This document shows, piece by piece, positions 44,415 through 53,498 of a stretch of 64,000 bases of DNA (the stretch's first letter is position 1; each line of letters starts with the position of its first letter). Both the position numbers and the translations under genes were made by a program. The stretch comes from an uncultured Eubacteriales bacterium (GTDB lineage Bacteria > Bacillota > Clostridia > Oscillospirales > QAKW01). The stretch lies in assembly GCA_902492505.1 (NCBI GenBank), contig CABULU010000003.1, forward strand, positions 4,290 to 68,289, read 5' to 3'. The notes beneath the pieces were generated by a model. It was given only the letters and a program-made list of their open reading frames with translations, made no database searches and had not been told where the DNA came from.

Positions 44415-45599
44415 TTAATGATGGAAAAGGCGCATACCTGTAAACGCCATAGCAATTCCGTATTTATTGCAACAGTCAATCACTATATCGTCGCGTATAG
44501 ATCCACCCGGCTGGGCAATGAAGCTGACACCGCTGCGGCGCGCGCGCTCGATATTGTCGTCAAACGGGAAAAACGCGTCAGAACCGACTGAAACACCCGT
44601 TATTTTTGAAAGATGCTCTTTCTGCTCCACCTTGGTAAAAGGTTCGGGTCTTTCGGTAAAATATTTCTGCCAGTTGCCATCAGCCAAAACATCCTCGTCG
44701 TCATCTGAAATATAAACGTCAATTACGTTGTCCCTGTCAGGTCTGCCGAGAGTGGGCAAAAACGGCAGATTTAAACATTTGTCATGCTGGCGCAGATGCC
44801 AAATATCCGCCTTATTTCCCGCCAGACGGGTGCAGTAAATACGCGACTGCTGACCCGCACCCACGCCTATTGCCTGTCCGTCGACGGCATAACAGACTGA
44901 GTTGGACTGAGTGTATTTCAAGGTGATAAGCGCCACTATCAGGTCGCGCTTTGCATCCTCTGTCAGCGTTTTATTGTCAGTCACGATATTTTCAAGCAGT
45001 GCGGCGTCAATTTTAAAATTGTTTCTGCCCTGCTCAAATGTTATGCCGAACACCTGCTTTGTTTCCTTTTCCTGCGGAACATAGTTTGCATCGATCTTTA
45101 CTATGTTGTAATTTCCTTTTCGCTTGGATTTCAAAATTTCAAGCGCCTGCGGCTCATAGCCCGGGGCAATAATTCCGTCTGACACTTCGCGCTTTATAAG
45201 CATAGCTGTGGTGACATCACAGACATCGGACAGCGCAATCCAGTCGCCAAACGAAGATTGCCGGTCGGTTCCGCGGGCTCTTGCATACGCACAGGCAAGC
45301 AGCGAATTATCAAGACCCTCGATATCGTCTACAAAGCAGGCGCGCTTGAGCTTTTCGGAAAGCGGGATTCCAACTGCCGCAGACGTGGGACTGACGTGTT
45401 TAAAGGACGTGGCGCAGGGCATTCCCGTAGCCGCCTTCAGCTCTTGGACAAGCTGCCACGAATTGAAAGCATCCAGAAAATTTATATATCCCGGTCTGCC
45501 GCACAGTATTTCAATGGGCAGTTCGCTGCCGTCGCTCATATAAATTCTGGACGGCCTTTGGTTGGGGTTACATCCGTATTTCAATTCAAATTCTTTCAT
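44415..45599 (-). CDS. Stand-alone AICAR transformylase (PurH C-terminal domain only)
   Basis: 394 residues from the ATG at 45599 with AGGAGG; the longer upstream frame lacks support. The sequence corresponds to the AICAR formyltransferase half of PurH (LKYGCNPNQRPSRIY, SFKHVSPTSAAVGIPL with the catalytic Lys-His pair, GAGQQSRIYCTRLAGNKAD) and lacks the N-terminal MGS-like IMP cyclohydrolase domain. It formylates AICAR with 10-formyl-THF to FAICAR. Ring closure is taken over by the PurO-type enzyme encoded at 47050-47769. This clostridial arrangement differs from the usual bifunctional PurH of about 510-530 residues. Confidence 0.93.
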   Translation of the reverse strand: MKEFELKYGCNPNQRPSRIYMSDGSELPIEILCGRPGYINFLDAFNSWQLVQELKAATGMPCATSFKHVSPTSAAVGIPLSEKLKRACFVDDIEGLDNSLLACAYARARGTDRQSSFGDWIALSDVCDVTTAMLIKREVSDGIIAPGYEPQALEILKSKRKGNYNIVKIDANYVPQEKETKQVFGITFEQGRNNFKIDAALLENIVTDNKTLTEDAKRDLIVALITLKYTQSNSVCYAVDGQAIGVGAGQQSRIYCTRLAGNKADIWHLRQHDKCLNLPFLPTLGRPDRDNVIDVYISDDDEDVLADGNWQKYFTERPEPFTKVEQKEHLSKITGVSVGSDAFFPFDDNIERARRSGVSFIAQPGGSIRDDIVIDCCNKYGIAMAFTGMRLFHH

Positions 45600-45609
45600 G
45601 TAATCCTCC

Positions 45610-47040
45610 TTATACTCTAAGCTCAGCACTGCTTTCACCGTCAAAAAGTCGTTCAATAACAGGCTTTGCATAATTTTCAATAAATTCCTCGGTTTGGCTT
45701 ACGCTTCTTCCGATATACAACGTCGGATCAAGCTCACTCTCTATCTCCTGACGCGAAAGAGGAAATGCCGGGTCGTTTTCTATTCTTTCTATAAGGTCGT
45801 TAACTCCGCCCTCGAGCTTCACTTTAGCTGCCGCGGCATGGGAATGTACGCGCAGCTGCTCGTGAAGCTTTTGACGGTTGCCGCCTTTTTTAACCGATTT
45901 CATCATGATGTTCTCGGTTGCCATAAACGGCAGTTTCTCCATCACCCTTCGGTACACAACCCTGTCGTAGACAACAAGACCCGAGGTGACATTCATGTAT
46001 ATATTTAGTATTGCATCAACCGCCAAAAATGCCTCGGAAACCGCAATACGCTTATTTGCACTGTCGTCCAGCGTACGCTCAAACCACTGAGTACCGGCGG
46101 TAAACGCGGGGTTTACAGAATCAGCGATTACATATCTTGCCAGCGCGCAAATTCGCTCTGAACGCATGGGATTGCGCTTATAAGGCATGGCAGAAGAACC
46201 AATTTGATTTTTCTCAAACGGCTCCTCCATTTCCTCAAAGGACTGTAAGATACGCAAATCATTTGCAAATTTATACGCGCTTTGCGCAAAGCCGGAGAGC
46301 ACTGACAAAAAGTAAGCGTCCACCTTACGCGAATAGGTCTGTCCCGACACGGGAACACAGCCCGAAAAGCCAAGAGCTTTTGCTATAAGATCCTCCATTT
46401 TTTTGATTTTTTGCTCATCACCGTCAAACAGCTCCATAAAGCTTGCCTGCGTACCGGTTGTTCCCTTGGAACCGAGCAGCAAAAGCTTGTCAAGACGGTG
46501 CTCCAACTCTTCGATATCCTGAATAAGCTCATACATCCAAAGCGTTGCACGTTTACCGACGGTCGTTAGCTGCGCAGGCTGAAGATGGGTATATGCAAGG
46601 CAGGGCATGCCCTTATATTTTTGGGCAAAATCGGCAAGGTTCTTGACGACAGCCGCCGCCTTTTTAAGTATAATTTCCGACGCTTTTTTAAGTATTATCA
46701 CATCGGTATTGTCTCCGACATAGCAGGAGGTGGCACCAAGATGTATTATAGGCTCGGCGTCGGGACACTGTTTTCCATAGGCGTAAACATGAGACATAAC
46801 GTCGTGGCGCACCTCGCGCTCCCGCGCTCTGGCAACTTCAAAGTTTATATCCTCGGCATGTGCCTCAAGCTGGGCTATCTGCTTATCCGTGATATCCAGT
46901 CCCAGCTCCTTTTCCGCCTTTGCAAGCTCTATCCACAGCCGTCTCCAGGTTTTGAACTTAAACTCCTCCGAAAAGACATACTGCATTTCATCGCTCGAAT
47001 AGCGAGTGGAGAAAGGCGATACATATTTATTCGTTTCCAT
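45610..47040 (-). CDS. purB: Adenylosuccinate lyase
   Basis: 476 residues of the fumarase/aspartase superfamily. Signature GSSAMPYKRNPMRSE (flexible catalytic Ser loop) and IHLGATSCYVGDNTD are present. It acts twice in purine synthesis: SAICAR to AICAR, and adenylosuccinate to AMP. Here it sits between the PurO-type cyclohydrolase and the AICAR transformylase. An AGGAG site precedes the ATG. No purA in the window. Confidence 0.96.
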   Translation of the reverse strand: METNKYVSPFSTRYSSDEMQYVFSEEFKFKTWRRLWIELAKAEKELGLDITDKQIAQLEAHAEDINFEVARAREREVRHDVMSHVYAYGKQCPDAEPIIHLGATSCYVGDNTDVIILKKASEIILKKAAAVVKNLADFAQKYKGMPCLAYTHLQPAQLTTVGKRATLWMYELIQDIEELEHRLDKLLLLGSKGTTGTQASFMELFDGDEQKIKKMEDLIAKALGFSGCVPVSGQTYSRKVDAYFLSVLSGFAQSAYKFANDLRILQSFEEMEEPFEKNQIGSSAMPYKRNPMRSERICALARYVIADSVNPAFTAGTQWFERTLDDSANKRIAVSEAFLAVDAILNIYMNVTSGLVVYDRVVYRRVMEKLPFMATENIMMKSVKKGGNRQKLHEQLRVHSHAAAAKVKLEGGVNDLIERIENDPAFPLSRQEIESELDPTLYIGRSVSQTEEFIENYAKPVIERLFDGESSAELRV

Positions 47041-47049
47041 CTCTTGCTC

Positions 47050-47769
47050 CTATTTGTTTTTATTGATTATTCTTGTTTCTTCACTACCTGCCTTAAGGTC
47101 GGCAAATCTTACATACAGCGAGATTCTATTGTCGGCATTCAGCGCCGCCCAAAGACTGTCTGAAAAGTCGTCTATATCGTTTTGCAGGCAAACACGCTCC
47201 GGCTCTCCGGTAAATGTCGGAATAGGATCACCGTCGCAGTTATAGGTATGAATAAAGTGACCGATGCCCGGAAGTGCTGGATACTCATAAAAATACCTGC
47301 TGCATGCACCGCCTTTTGCATCGGCGCTTTTGAGTATGCTCATTTTATAGGTAAAATCACCGTTTTCAAAGGTCAGCATTCCGCTGATTCTGGGAGTGAA
47401 ATTGGGCGCGTCCGGCTCAAACTCACGTGTACGCAGTGCGTCCTCAAAGCTCTTGCCGTCCTTTACAAAGTCGTAAATAGTATCCGTTTGATCGCCGTTT
47501 GTAACTATAATTTTATTTTCAAGCGTGCGTACCGGTGAATAGATTATAAGCGACGGGTCTTCAAGCTTTGATGCATCAAAAGCTTTTGTGATTATCCCGC
47601 CGTCAATCTGCTCAAACACACGATTGCGGCTGTTCACGCTTCTACCCATTATAAAGTATGCTATGACGGCGTTTTTACCGTCGGGAGTTTTACCTATAAT
47701 TATTCCCCTGCCGGGGTATGTATTGCCCTCAATAAGTTTGAATGGGTTCAATGTTTCATATACGTTCAC
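47050..47769 (-). CDS. purO: PurO-type IMP cyclohydrolase
   Basis: 239 residues of the IMP cyclohydrolase family first described in archaea (Ntn-hydrolase-like fold). Conserved stretches include YPGRGIIIGKTPDGKNAVIAYFIMGRS, SRNRVFEQIDGGI and GIGHFIHTYNCDGDPIPTF. It would close FAICAR to IMP, complementing the PurH-like protein that lacks this domain. Starts at GTG with GGAGG 7 bases upstream and overlaps the purN stop by 4 bases, indicating coupling. Confidence 0.88.
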   Translation of the reverse strand: MNVYETLNPFKLIEGNTYPGRGIIIGKTPDGKNAVIAYFIMGRSVNSRNRVFEQIDGGIITKAFDASKLEDPSLIIYSPVRTLENKIIVTNGDQTDTIYDFVKDGKSFEDALRTREFEPDAPNFTPRISGMLTFENGDFTYKMSILKSADAKGGACSRYFYEYPALPGIGHFIHTYNCDGDPIPTFTGEPERVCLQNDIDDFSDSLWAALNADNRISLYVRFADLKAGSEETRIINKNK

Positions 47770-48368
47770 TTTTTTGCCTCCGTAAGCTCTTTCGAAACCT
47801 TTTCAACAGCCTGCGGCAGAATTATCCACTCCGCCTGCGTCATCACGCGCTTTTGCAGTGTTTCCGGGGTATCCCCATCCTCAATTTCTACCGCCTTCTG
47901 CGCAATTATCCTGCCGCCGTCGGGAATTTCGTTTACAAAATGCACGGTAGCACCAGTAACCTTTACACCGCGCGCCAGCGCCGCCTCATGCACATGCAGT
48001 CCGTAAAATCCCCTGCCGCAAAAAGACGGAATAAGCGACGGATGAACATTTATAATCCGTTCGGGATAGCGGGCTGTAAAGTCCTCACTCAAAATACACA
48101 TAAACCCCGCTAAAACTATAAGGTCAATACCGTGACTTTCAAGACAGTTTATTATTTTATCCTCAAAATCCGGCGAGCGTCCGATAACGGCGCACTCCAC
48201 ACCGGCGTTTGCCGCGCGGGTAAGCGCGTACGCATTCTCATTATTTGAAATGACAAGACTTACCCTGCCGCTTTTTATAACTCCGCTTTTCTGCGCATCC
48301 AATATTGCCTGCAAATTTGTTCCGCCTCCGGAAACAAGCACCGCAATGCGGGCGGTCTTATCTAACAT
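47766..48368 (-). CDS. purN: Phosphoribosylglycinamide formyltransferase
   Basis: 200 residues. N-terminus [19 protein letters not shown], then [34 protein letters not shown] with catalytic His and the [14 protein letters not shown] motif (catalytic Asp region). Transfers formyl from 10-formyl-THF to GAR. Overlaps purM by 7 bases upstream and the PurO gene by 4 bases downstream. Confidence 0.96.
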   Translation of the reverse strand: MLDKTARIAVLVSGGGTNLQAILDAQKSGVIKSGRVSLVISNNENAYALTRAANAGVECAVIGRSPDFEDKIINCLESHGIDLIVLAGFMCILSEDFTARYPERIINVHPSLIPSFCGRGFYGLHVHEAALARGVKVTGATVHFVNEIPDGGRIIAQKAVEIEDGDTPETLQKRVMTQAEWIILPQAVEKVSKELTEAKK

Positions 48369-49399
48369 AATGTTACGCCCTCTGTATCGGTAATTTCACC
48401 GATTATAACAGCGCCCTCCCCAGCCTCTTTCAGCACGTTCAGCGCGGTATCGGTATCGTTTTTATCTACAACAGCCACCATTCCGATTCCCATATTAAAG
48501 GTATTGAACATATCCCGTTCAGGGATATTCCCCTTCTGCTGAATAAGATCGAATATAGGCAAGACGGGAACAGCCGCCTTTTCTATACGTGCGCCCAAAC
48601 CGCGAGGTATACTGCGCGGAACGTTTTCATAAAAGCCGCCGCCTGTGATATGTGAAACACCCTTGACTGCTACCTTTTCAAAAAGCTTAAGCATAGGCTT
48701 TACATAAATCTTTGTCGGCGTAAGAAGCGTCTGACCGAGCGACTGACCCGAAAGCTCGCTAACCGGCGTTTTTATATCTGCATTTTCGATATCAAGAACA
48801 CAGCGCACAAGCGAAAAACCGTTGGAGTGAACGCCGCTGGAGGGCAGACCTATTATAACATCGCCCGCGCGCATTTTTTTATTGTCCAAAATCTTTGTTT
48901 TATCTACTACTCCGACGGAAAATCCGGCAAGGTCATATTCGTCCTCCGGATAAAACCCCGGCATTTCCGCCGTTTCTCCTCCAACAAGCTGTGCGCCGGA
49001 CTGAACGCAGCCCTCGGCTATTCCCGAAACAATTTGCTCAATCTTTTCGGGATAGTTTTTGCCGCATGCAATATAGTCAAGGAAGAAAAGCGGCTTTGCA
49101 CCGCAGCATATTATATCGTTGACGCACATAGCCACACAGTCGATACCGACAGTATCATGCCTGTCCATCATAAACGCCAGTTTAAGCTTGGTCCCCACTC
49201 CGTCTGTCCCGCTGACAAGCACGGGATTGGGAGTTTTTGAAATATCAAGCGCAAAGAGTCCGCCGAAGCCGCCGATATCATTGTTTTCAGCGTTTGTAAC
49301 TGTTCGCGCAATATGCGCTTTCATAAGTTCAACCGCGCGATAGCCCGCCGTTATATCAACGCCCGCCGCCTTATAGCTTTCGCTGTAGCTTTTATCCAT
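48362..49399 (-). CDS. purM: Phosphoribosylformylglycinamidine cyclo-ligase (AIR synthase)
   Basis: 345 residues from the ATG at 49399, which gives the normal N-terminus [16 protein letters not shown]; a longer in-frame extension overlaps purF and is rejected. Motifs [31 protein letters not shown] and [13 protein letters not shown] are canonical. Closes FGAM to AIR with ATP. Start overlaps the purF stop by 8 bases, ribosome site GAGG. Confidence 0.96.
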   Translation of the reverse strand: MDKSYSESYKAAGVDITAGYRAVELMKAHIARTVTNAENNDIGGFGGLFALDISKTPNPVLVSGTDGVGTKLKLAFMMDRHDTVGIDCVAMCVNDIICCGAKPLFFLDYIACGKNYPEKIEQIVSGIAEGCVQSGAQLVGGETAEMPGFYPEDEYDLAGFSVGVVDKTKILDNKKMRAGDVIIGLPSSGVHSNGFSLVRCVLDIENADIKTPVSELSGQSLGQTLLTPTKIYVKPMLKLFEKVAVKGVSHITGGGFYENVPRSIPRGLGARIEKAAVPVLPIFDLIQQKGNIPERDMFNTFNMGIGMVAVVDKNDTDTALNVLKEAGEGAVIIGEITDTEGVTLC

Positions 49400-50837
49400 T
49401 GCTTTTTTCCTCGCCTCTTGAGATTTTCTGCTCAAAACGGTTTTTATGCCGCTGCGACGGAACTTCTGTAGGATAGTTCCCGTTAAAGCAGGCGGTGCAA
49501 AATCCCTTGCAGAAACCTCCGGCGGCAATCTTTTCAACGTCGCCTACCGAAAGGTAGCCCAAAGAATCAACACCGATAATTTGGGCGATTTCACCCACTG
49601 TGTGATTGTGTGCAATAAGCATTTCCTCCGAATCGATATCGGTACCGTAATAGCAAGGTTTAATAAAGGGAGGTGCGGAAACGCGCATATGTACTTCCTT
49701 CGCACCCGCATCGCGCAGCAGCTTTACAATGCGCGCGCTGGTAGTGCCGCGGACTATAGAATCGTCTATAAGAACAACGCGCTTATTCTTAACTACCTCG
49801 GAAATGGGGTTGAGCTTTATGCGCACCTTATCCTCACGTGATTTCTGACCCGGGGCTATAAATGTACGTCCGATATATTTGTTTTTTATAAAGCCCATAC
49901 CATACGGTATGCCCGACTGACGGGAAAAACCGATTGCCGCGTCAATACCCGAATCGGGAACGCCGATAACAACATCCGCCTGCACGGGATGCTCCAACGC
50001 GAGATATGCGCCGGCGCGTACGCGCGCGTCATGCACGGATACGCCGTCTACAACCGAATCGGGACGCGCAAAATAAATATATTCAAACACGCATGAAGAC
50101 TGCTTCACCTTATCGCAGTGCTCCTTTATGCTCTCTATGCCGCTGTCGCTGAAGACAACAATCTCACCCGGCTCAAGATCGCGGATAAATTCTGCACCGA
50201 CAGAGTCAAGCGCGCACGACTCTGAAGCCACAACATATCTTCCGTCTGACGTCTTGCCGTAGCAAACGGGTCTGAAACCGTTGGGATCGCGAACTGCAAT
50301 CAGCTTTGACGGTGACATAATAACAAGCGAATACGCGCCCTTAATACGATTCATCGCATTTTTGACAGCTTCCTCGATAGATGATGCAGTCAGACGCTCT
50401 TTTGTTATAAGATAACAAATAACCTCGGTGTCGCTTGTGGTATGAAAAATAGATCCGGCAAGCTCCAGTTCACGGCGAAGCTCAAACGAATTTGTAAGAT
50501 TGCCGTTATGCGCAAGCGCCATTCTGCCCTTGACATGGTTTACAACCATCGGCTGGGCATTGAGCCTGTCAGCAGTACCCGTTGTACCATAGCGTACATG
50601 ACCCACGGCAATCCTGCCCTCGCCGAGGCTTTCCATTACGCGCGGTGTAAAAACGTCGTTTACAAGACCCGCGTCCTTATAGGATGTAAACAAGCCGTCG
50701 TCATTGACGACAATACCGCAGCTTTCCTGACCACGGTGCTGAAGCGAAAACAGTCCGTAGTATACCGAACGTGCAACATCTGTGTTTTCCGGACAAAAGA
50801 TACCGAAAATACCGCATTCTTCATGTAAGTTACTCAT
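49392..50837 (-). CDS. purF: Amidophosphoribosyltransferase
   Basis: 481 residues. The short propeptide ends before Cys8 ([14 protein letters not shown]), which becomes the N-terminal nucleophile of the glutaminase domain after processing. The PRPP-binding motif is [14 protein letters not shown]. Cysteines near the C-terminus ([14 protein letters not shown]) fit the Fe-S cluster-containing Bacillus type. First committed step of purine synthesis, normally inhibited by AMP/GMP. Lies 3 bases after purC. Confidence 0.97.
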   Translation of the reverse strand: MSNLHEECGIFGIFCPENTDVARSVYYGLFSLQHRGQESCGIVVNDDGLFTSYKDAGLVNDVFTPRVMESLGEGRIAVGHVRYGTTGTADRLNAQPMVVNHVKGRMALAHNGNLTNSFELRRELELAGSIFHTTSDTEVICYLITKERLTASSIEEAVKNAMNRIKGAYSLVIMSPSKLIAVRDPNGFRPVCYGKTSDGRYVVASESCALDSVGAEFIRDLEPGEIVVFSDSGIESIKEHCDKVKQSSCVFEYIYFARPDSVVDGVSVHDARVRAGAYLALEHPVQADVVIGVPDSGIDAAIGFSRQSGIPYGMGFIKNKYIGRTFIAPGQKSREDKVRIKLNPISEVVKNKRVVLIDDSIVRGTTSARIVKLLRDAGAKEVHMRVSAPPFIKPCYYGTDIDSEEMLIAHNHTVGEIAQIIGVDSLGYLSVGDVEKIAAGGFCKGFCTACFNGNYPTEVPSQRHKNRFEQKISRGEEKSNG

Positions 50838-50840
50838 GCT

Positions 50841-51554
50841 TTACTCCCCGAAAACTCTCTTCATCATTTCGCTGTACGCTTCCTCAACCCCGCCCATATC
50901 ACGGCGGAAACGGTCCTTGTCCAGCTTTTCGTTTGTCTTGGAATCCCAAAAACGGCAGGTGTCGGGCGAAATCTCGTCCGCCAATACGATTGTACCGTCC
51001 GAAGTTTTACCAAACTCTATTTTGAAATCGACAAGCGTAATGCCTATCTTTTCAAAAAACTCTTTCAAAAACGCATTGATACGGAACGTGTAATCCGAAA
51101 TCACATTCAGTTCCTCACGCGTGGACCAGCCGCATGCGATAATGTGATAGTCATTTACCATAGGATCCCCCAGCTCATCGTCTTTATAGCAGAATTCCAG
51201 CGTCGGGCAGATAAGCTTTGTTCCCTCTTTAACACCGAAACGCTGAGAAAACGAGCCGGCCGCAATATTGCGGACAATTACCTCCAGCGGCACAATAGAA
51301 ACCTTTTTAACAAGTGTCTCACGGTCGCTGAGTTCTTCTACAAAATGGGTGGGAATGCCCGCTTTTTCCGCAAGAAGCTTCATAAGATAATTCGACATGC
51401 GGTTATTGACGACGCCTTTTCCCGCAATTTCACCCTTTTTAAGACCGTTAAACGCGGTAGCGTCGTCTTTATATGAAACGATACAAAGCTCAGGGTCGTC
51501 CGTTGCAAACACCTTTTTTGCCTTGCCTTCGTACATTTGCTGCATTTTTTTCAT
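50841..51554 (-). CDS. purC: SAICAR synthase
   Basis: 237 residues. [31 protein letters not shown], the aspartate-binding region [11 protein letters not shown] and [14 protein letters not shown] with [14 protein letters not shown] are diagnostic. Joins CAIR and aspartate with ATP. Sits between purE and purF; GGAG ribosome site before the ATG. Confidence 0.97.
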   Translation of the reverse strand: MKKMQQMYEGKAKKVFATDDPELCIVSYKDDATAFNGLKKGEIAGKGVVNNRMSNYLMKLLAEKAGIPTHFVEELSDRETLVKKVSIVPLEVIVRNIAAGSFSQRFGVKEGTKLICPTLEFCYKDDELGDPMVNDYHIIACGWSTREELNVISDYTFRINAFLKEFFEKIGITLVDFKIEFGKTSDGTIVLADEISPDTCRFWDSKTNEKLDKDRFRRDMGGVEEAYSEMMKRVFGE

Positions 51555-51572
51555 TGCTTTTTCTCCTTTATT

Positions 51573-52061
51573 TCAGTATTTTTCACTTATTTTCATATCA
51601 GCTGCAAGAATTTTTTCAACATTTTTTTCACGCTGTGCATTTAGCTTGTCCGCAAGCGCACTGTCTTCAACGGACAGAATCTGAACGGCAAGAAGCGCGG
51701 CGTTTGCCGCCCCGTCAATAGCGACTGTCGCCACAGGCATTCCCGACGGCATCTGAACGGTGGACAGCAGCGCGTCAAGACCGTCAAGCGTTGAAGACTT
51801 AACGGGAATTCCGATGACAGGCAGCGTCGTGCCCGCGGCCATAGCCCCGGCAAGGTGAGCCGCCTTACCCGCCGCGGCAATTATAACGCCAAATTCGCGC
51901 GCCCTCGCGTTCACCGCAAAATCACGTGCCTGAACCGGTGTTCTGTGCGCAGAGTATACATGCACCTCATACGGCACGCCGTATTCTTTGAGCGTATCTA
52001 TCGCTTTTTCAACTACGGGCAGGTCGCTGTCGCTGCCCATGACAATCCCGACTTTTTTCAT
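51573..52061 (-). CDS. purE: N5-carboxyaminoimidazole ribonucleotide mutase (class I PurE)
   Basis: 162 residues from the ATG at 52061 with GGAGG; a longer in-frame extension runs into the riboswitch and is rejected. Motifs VGIVMGSDSDLPVV, VYSAHRTPVQA (active-site His) and AAGKAAHLAGAMAAGTTLPVIGIPV identify PurE. First gene of the purine operon, directly behind the ZTP riboswitch and its terminator. No purK was seen nearby, so either PurK is elsewhere or PurE uses AIR plus CO2 (class II); the sequence alone does not let me decide with certainty. Confidence 0.96.
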   Translation of the reverse strand: MKKVGIVMGSDSDLPVVEKAIDTLKEYGVPYEVHVYSAHRTPVQARDFAVNARAREFGVIIAAAGKAAHLAGAMAAGTTLPVIGIPVKSSTLDGLDALLSTVQMPSGMPVATVAIDGAANAALLAVQILSVEDSALADKLNAQREKNVEKILAADMKISEKY

Positions 52062-52087
52062 TAATACCTCCAAAATAATCAAAAACC

Positions 52088-52123
52088 AAAAAAGGCAGTC
52101 CTTTCCCACAGAAAAGAACTGCC
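52088..52123 (-). terminator. Riboswitch-controlled terminator before purE
   Basis: GGCAGTTCTTT / GAAAGGACTGCC stem on the minus strand followed by TTTTTT. Its 5' arm overlaps the conserved GGGCA end of the ZTP aptamer, so ligand binding and termination should exclude each other. Confidence 0.88.
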
Positions 52124-52190
52124 CAGACGGTCGGCAATAAAAAATTTTCCGGTTCCCCTGTGGTATCCACTTATCCGTCAGTAGCCGAAA
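52120..52190 (-). promoter_or_regulatory. ZMP/ZTP riboswitch (pfl motif)
   Basis: The leader of purE contains, in order, CTGACGG, a GTGGATACCAC hairpin, AGGGGAACCG and, after an A/T-rich linker, GCCGACCGTCTGGGCA. These match the conserved parts of the pfl RNA that senses ZMP/ZTP, including the pairing of CTGACGG with CCGTC and the 3' CTGGGC segment. Ligand binding would prevent the downstream terminator and switch the operon on when 10-formyl-THF is limiting. Confidence 0.87.
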
Positions 52191-52206
52191 AATCAACAAC
52201 GGATAT

Positions 52207-52235
52207 ATTATATAAAATCGTCAATATATTGTCAA
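52207..52235 (-). promoter_or_regulatory. Purine operon promoter
   Basis: Perfect consensus on the minus strand: TTGACA (52235-52230), 17 bases, TATAAT (52212-52207). Transcription would begin near 52200, just before the riboswitch. No PurR-type box was recognised. Confidence 0.9.
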
Positions 52236-52256
52236 GCAAATAACCGTTATTTCGTC

Positions 52257-52283
52257 AAAAAAAGAGCATACCAAAAGGTATGC
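52257..52283 (-). terminator. Terminator of the 246-residue membrane protein gene
   Basis: GCATACC / GGTATGC stem with a TTTT loop on the minus strand and a T7 run. Separates this unit from the purine operon. Confidence 0.88.
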
Positions 52284-52291
52284 CCGGAATG

Positions 52292-53032
52292 CTATTGATT
52301 TTGTGCATCTTCGTTTCGGTTTTCATGCAAGTCGGAATCCGAAGATACGGCTGATGTACCGGCAGAGCCGCAATTTTGCTGTGCGGCAGCCCACGCCTGT
52401 GCGGCGGCACGCTGCTCACACCAAAGCTGATAACCGCTCTTTTTATTGCGTATCGAAAAAAGCAAAAACGGCATCGTAACGGGTATAATCACTGAAAGCA
52501 CAAGAAACAGTACCGCATTGGACGGCACGTATTCCTTGTAAACCGCATACAGAGAAATAAGCGTAAATATCAGCAAAGCAACAGTACAGCCAATCTGCAC
52601 GAGCAAAAACGGCACGGCCATAAAAATAAACATAACCGCCTCGCCGCCGGCAAAACCGATTACAGCGGACATTCCCAAAAAAACGCACGCAAACACACCC
52701 GATACCAATGCGACCGACGCTAAAACGACCATGCGCACGGCATAGCTCGTTTTCTTGTTCATGGTTGCCGATATATCGTCATAAATTTTGCCTAAAATAT
52801 AAGAATCAGCAACAGGAATAAATGCCAGAAACGCATTTTTTATACCGCGTTTTTTAGCAAGAGTATAGAGCGCAATACTCTCAAAAACAAACATAACAAC
52901 AGCGATAAGCAAAGACGCCAGCACAAGCGACGACAAAACTCCTAAAACAGCATCAAGCGCGCCGGTATAGGGATTGTAAAAAGAATTATAGTAATTATAA
53001 TAATCTCCGTAATTACCGCCGAAAGGAATCAT
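52292..53032 (-). CDS. Multi-pass membrane protein of unknown function
   Basis: 246 residues with four or five hydrophobic helices. The N-terminus is unusually rich in Tyr, Asn and Gly (GGNYGDYYNYYNSFYNPY), and the C-terminal 55 residues are hydrophilic, rich in Ala, Gln and Ser. I do not recognise a named family. A segment TLAKKRGIKNAFLAFIPVADSYILGKI resembles a motif seen in many uncharacterised clostridial membrane proteins. It follows a 97-residue unknown protein by 12 bases. Confidence 0.72.
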   Translation of the reverse strand: MIPFGGNYGDYYNYYNSFYNPYTGALDAVLGVLSSLVLASLLIAVVMFVFESIALYTLAKKRGIKNAFLAFIPVADSYILGKIYDDISATMNKKTSYAVRMVVLASVALVSGVFACVFLGMSAVIGFAGGEAVMFIFMAVPFLLVQIGCTVALLIFTLISLYAVYKEYVPSNAVLFLVLSVIIPVTMPFLLFSIRNKKSGYQLWCEQRAAAQAWAAAQQNCGSAGTSAVSSDSDLHENRNEDAQNQ

Positions 53033-53044
53033 AAATTTTTCTCC

Positions 53045-53338
53045 TTATTTTTTATCTTTAAGCGCACGGGTCAGCCATATAAGACCGATATCCAGCGCCT
53101 CATAAAGACTGTTCTTTTCTCCTCTTTTCAGCAGTCGCTCCATAGGCGGCAACGACTCATCTGTGAGCAGCAGCTCGACAGATACCTTTGTCGGGATATC
53201 GTTTGCGTCAGAACTCAGAATAGTGATAAAAATAATATGAGTCTGCGACGGATCGCCGAAATAGATATAGTTTTTACTGCGCACAAGAGGCAGACCTTTA
53301 TATGTGAAATACGGTGACTTATCGTTTTTTGCTGCCAT
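53045..53338 (-). CDS. Small protein of unknown function (97 aa)
   Basis: 97 residues, no signal peptide and no membrane segment. It begins MAAKNDKSPYFTYKGLPLVR and has a mid-part with IYFGDPSQTHIIFITILSS, suggesting a small beta-rich fold with a C-terminal helix (YEALDIGLIWLTRALKDKK). Recurs in my memory of clostridial genomes as a conserved hypothetical, but I cannot name a family. Probably cotranscribed with the membrane protein downstream and divergent from pcrA. Confidence 0.7.
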   Translation of the reverse strand: MAAKNDKSPYFTYKGLPLVRSKNYIYFGDPSQTHIIFITILSSDANDIPTKVSVELLLTDESLPPMERLLKRGEKNSLYEALDIGLIWLTRALKDKK

Positions 53339-53442
53339 TTGAAATTACTCCTTCAGTTATAAATCAATTAATAATTATACAAAATGATATCACATTTATG
53401 CCGCTTTGTAAAGTGCTGTATCCAAAAGAAAAAAATTACTTA

Positions 53443-53471
53443 TTGAGTATAGACGTAATTTATGTTACAAT
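53443..53471 (+). promoter_or_regulatory. pcrA promoter
   Basis: TTGAGT (53443-53448) and TACAAT (53466-53471) with a 17-base spacer, 28 bases before the ATG. Confidence 0.7.
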
Positions 53472-53498
53472 ACAAAAAGTAACTTTCGGAGGATAAAA

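Noticed and set aside
44415..45599. Truncated purH pseudogene
   Set aside because: The reading frame is intact, has its own AGGAGG site, and a PurO-type enzyme supplies the missing activity, so this is a functional single-domain gene.
52120..52190. Guanine/adenine (purine) riboswitch before purE
   Set aside because: The three-way junction sequences of purine aptamers are absent; the conserved pieces instead match the ZMP/ZTP (pfl) RNA.
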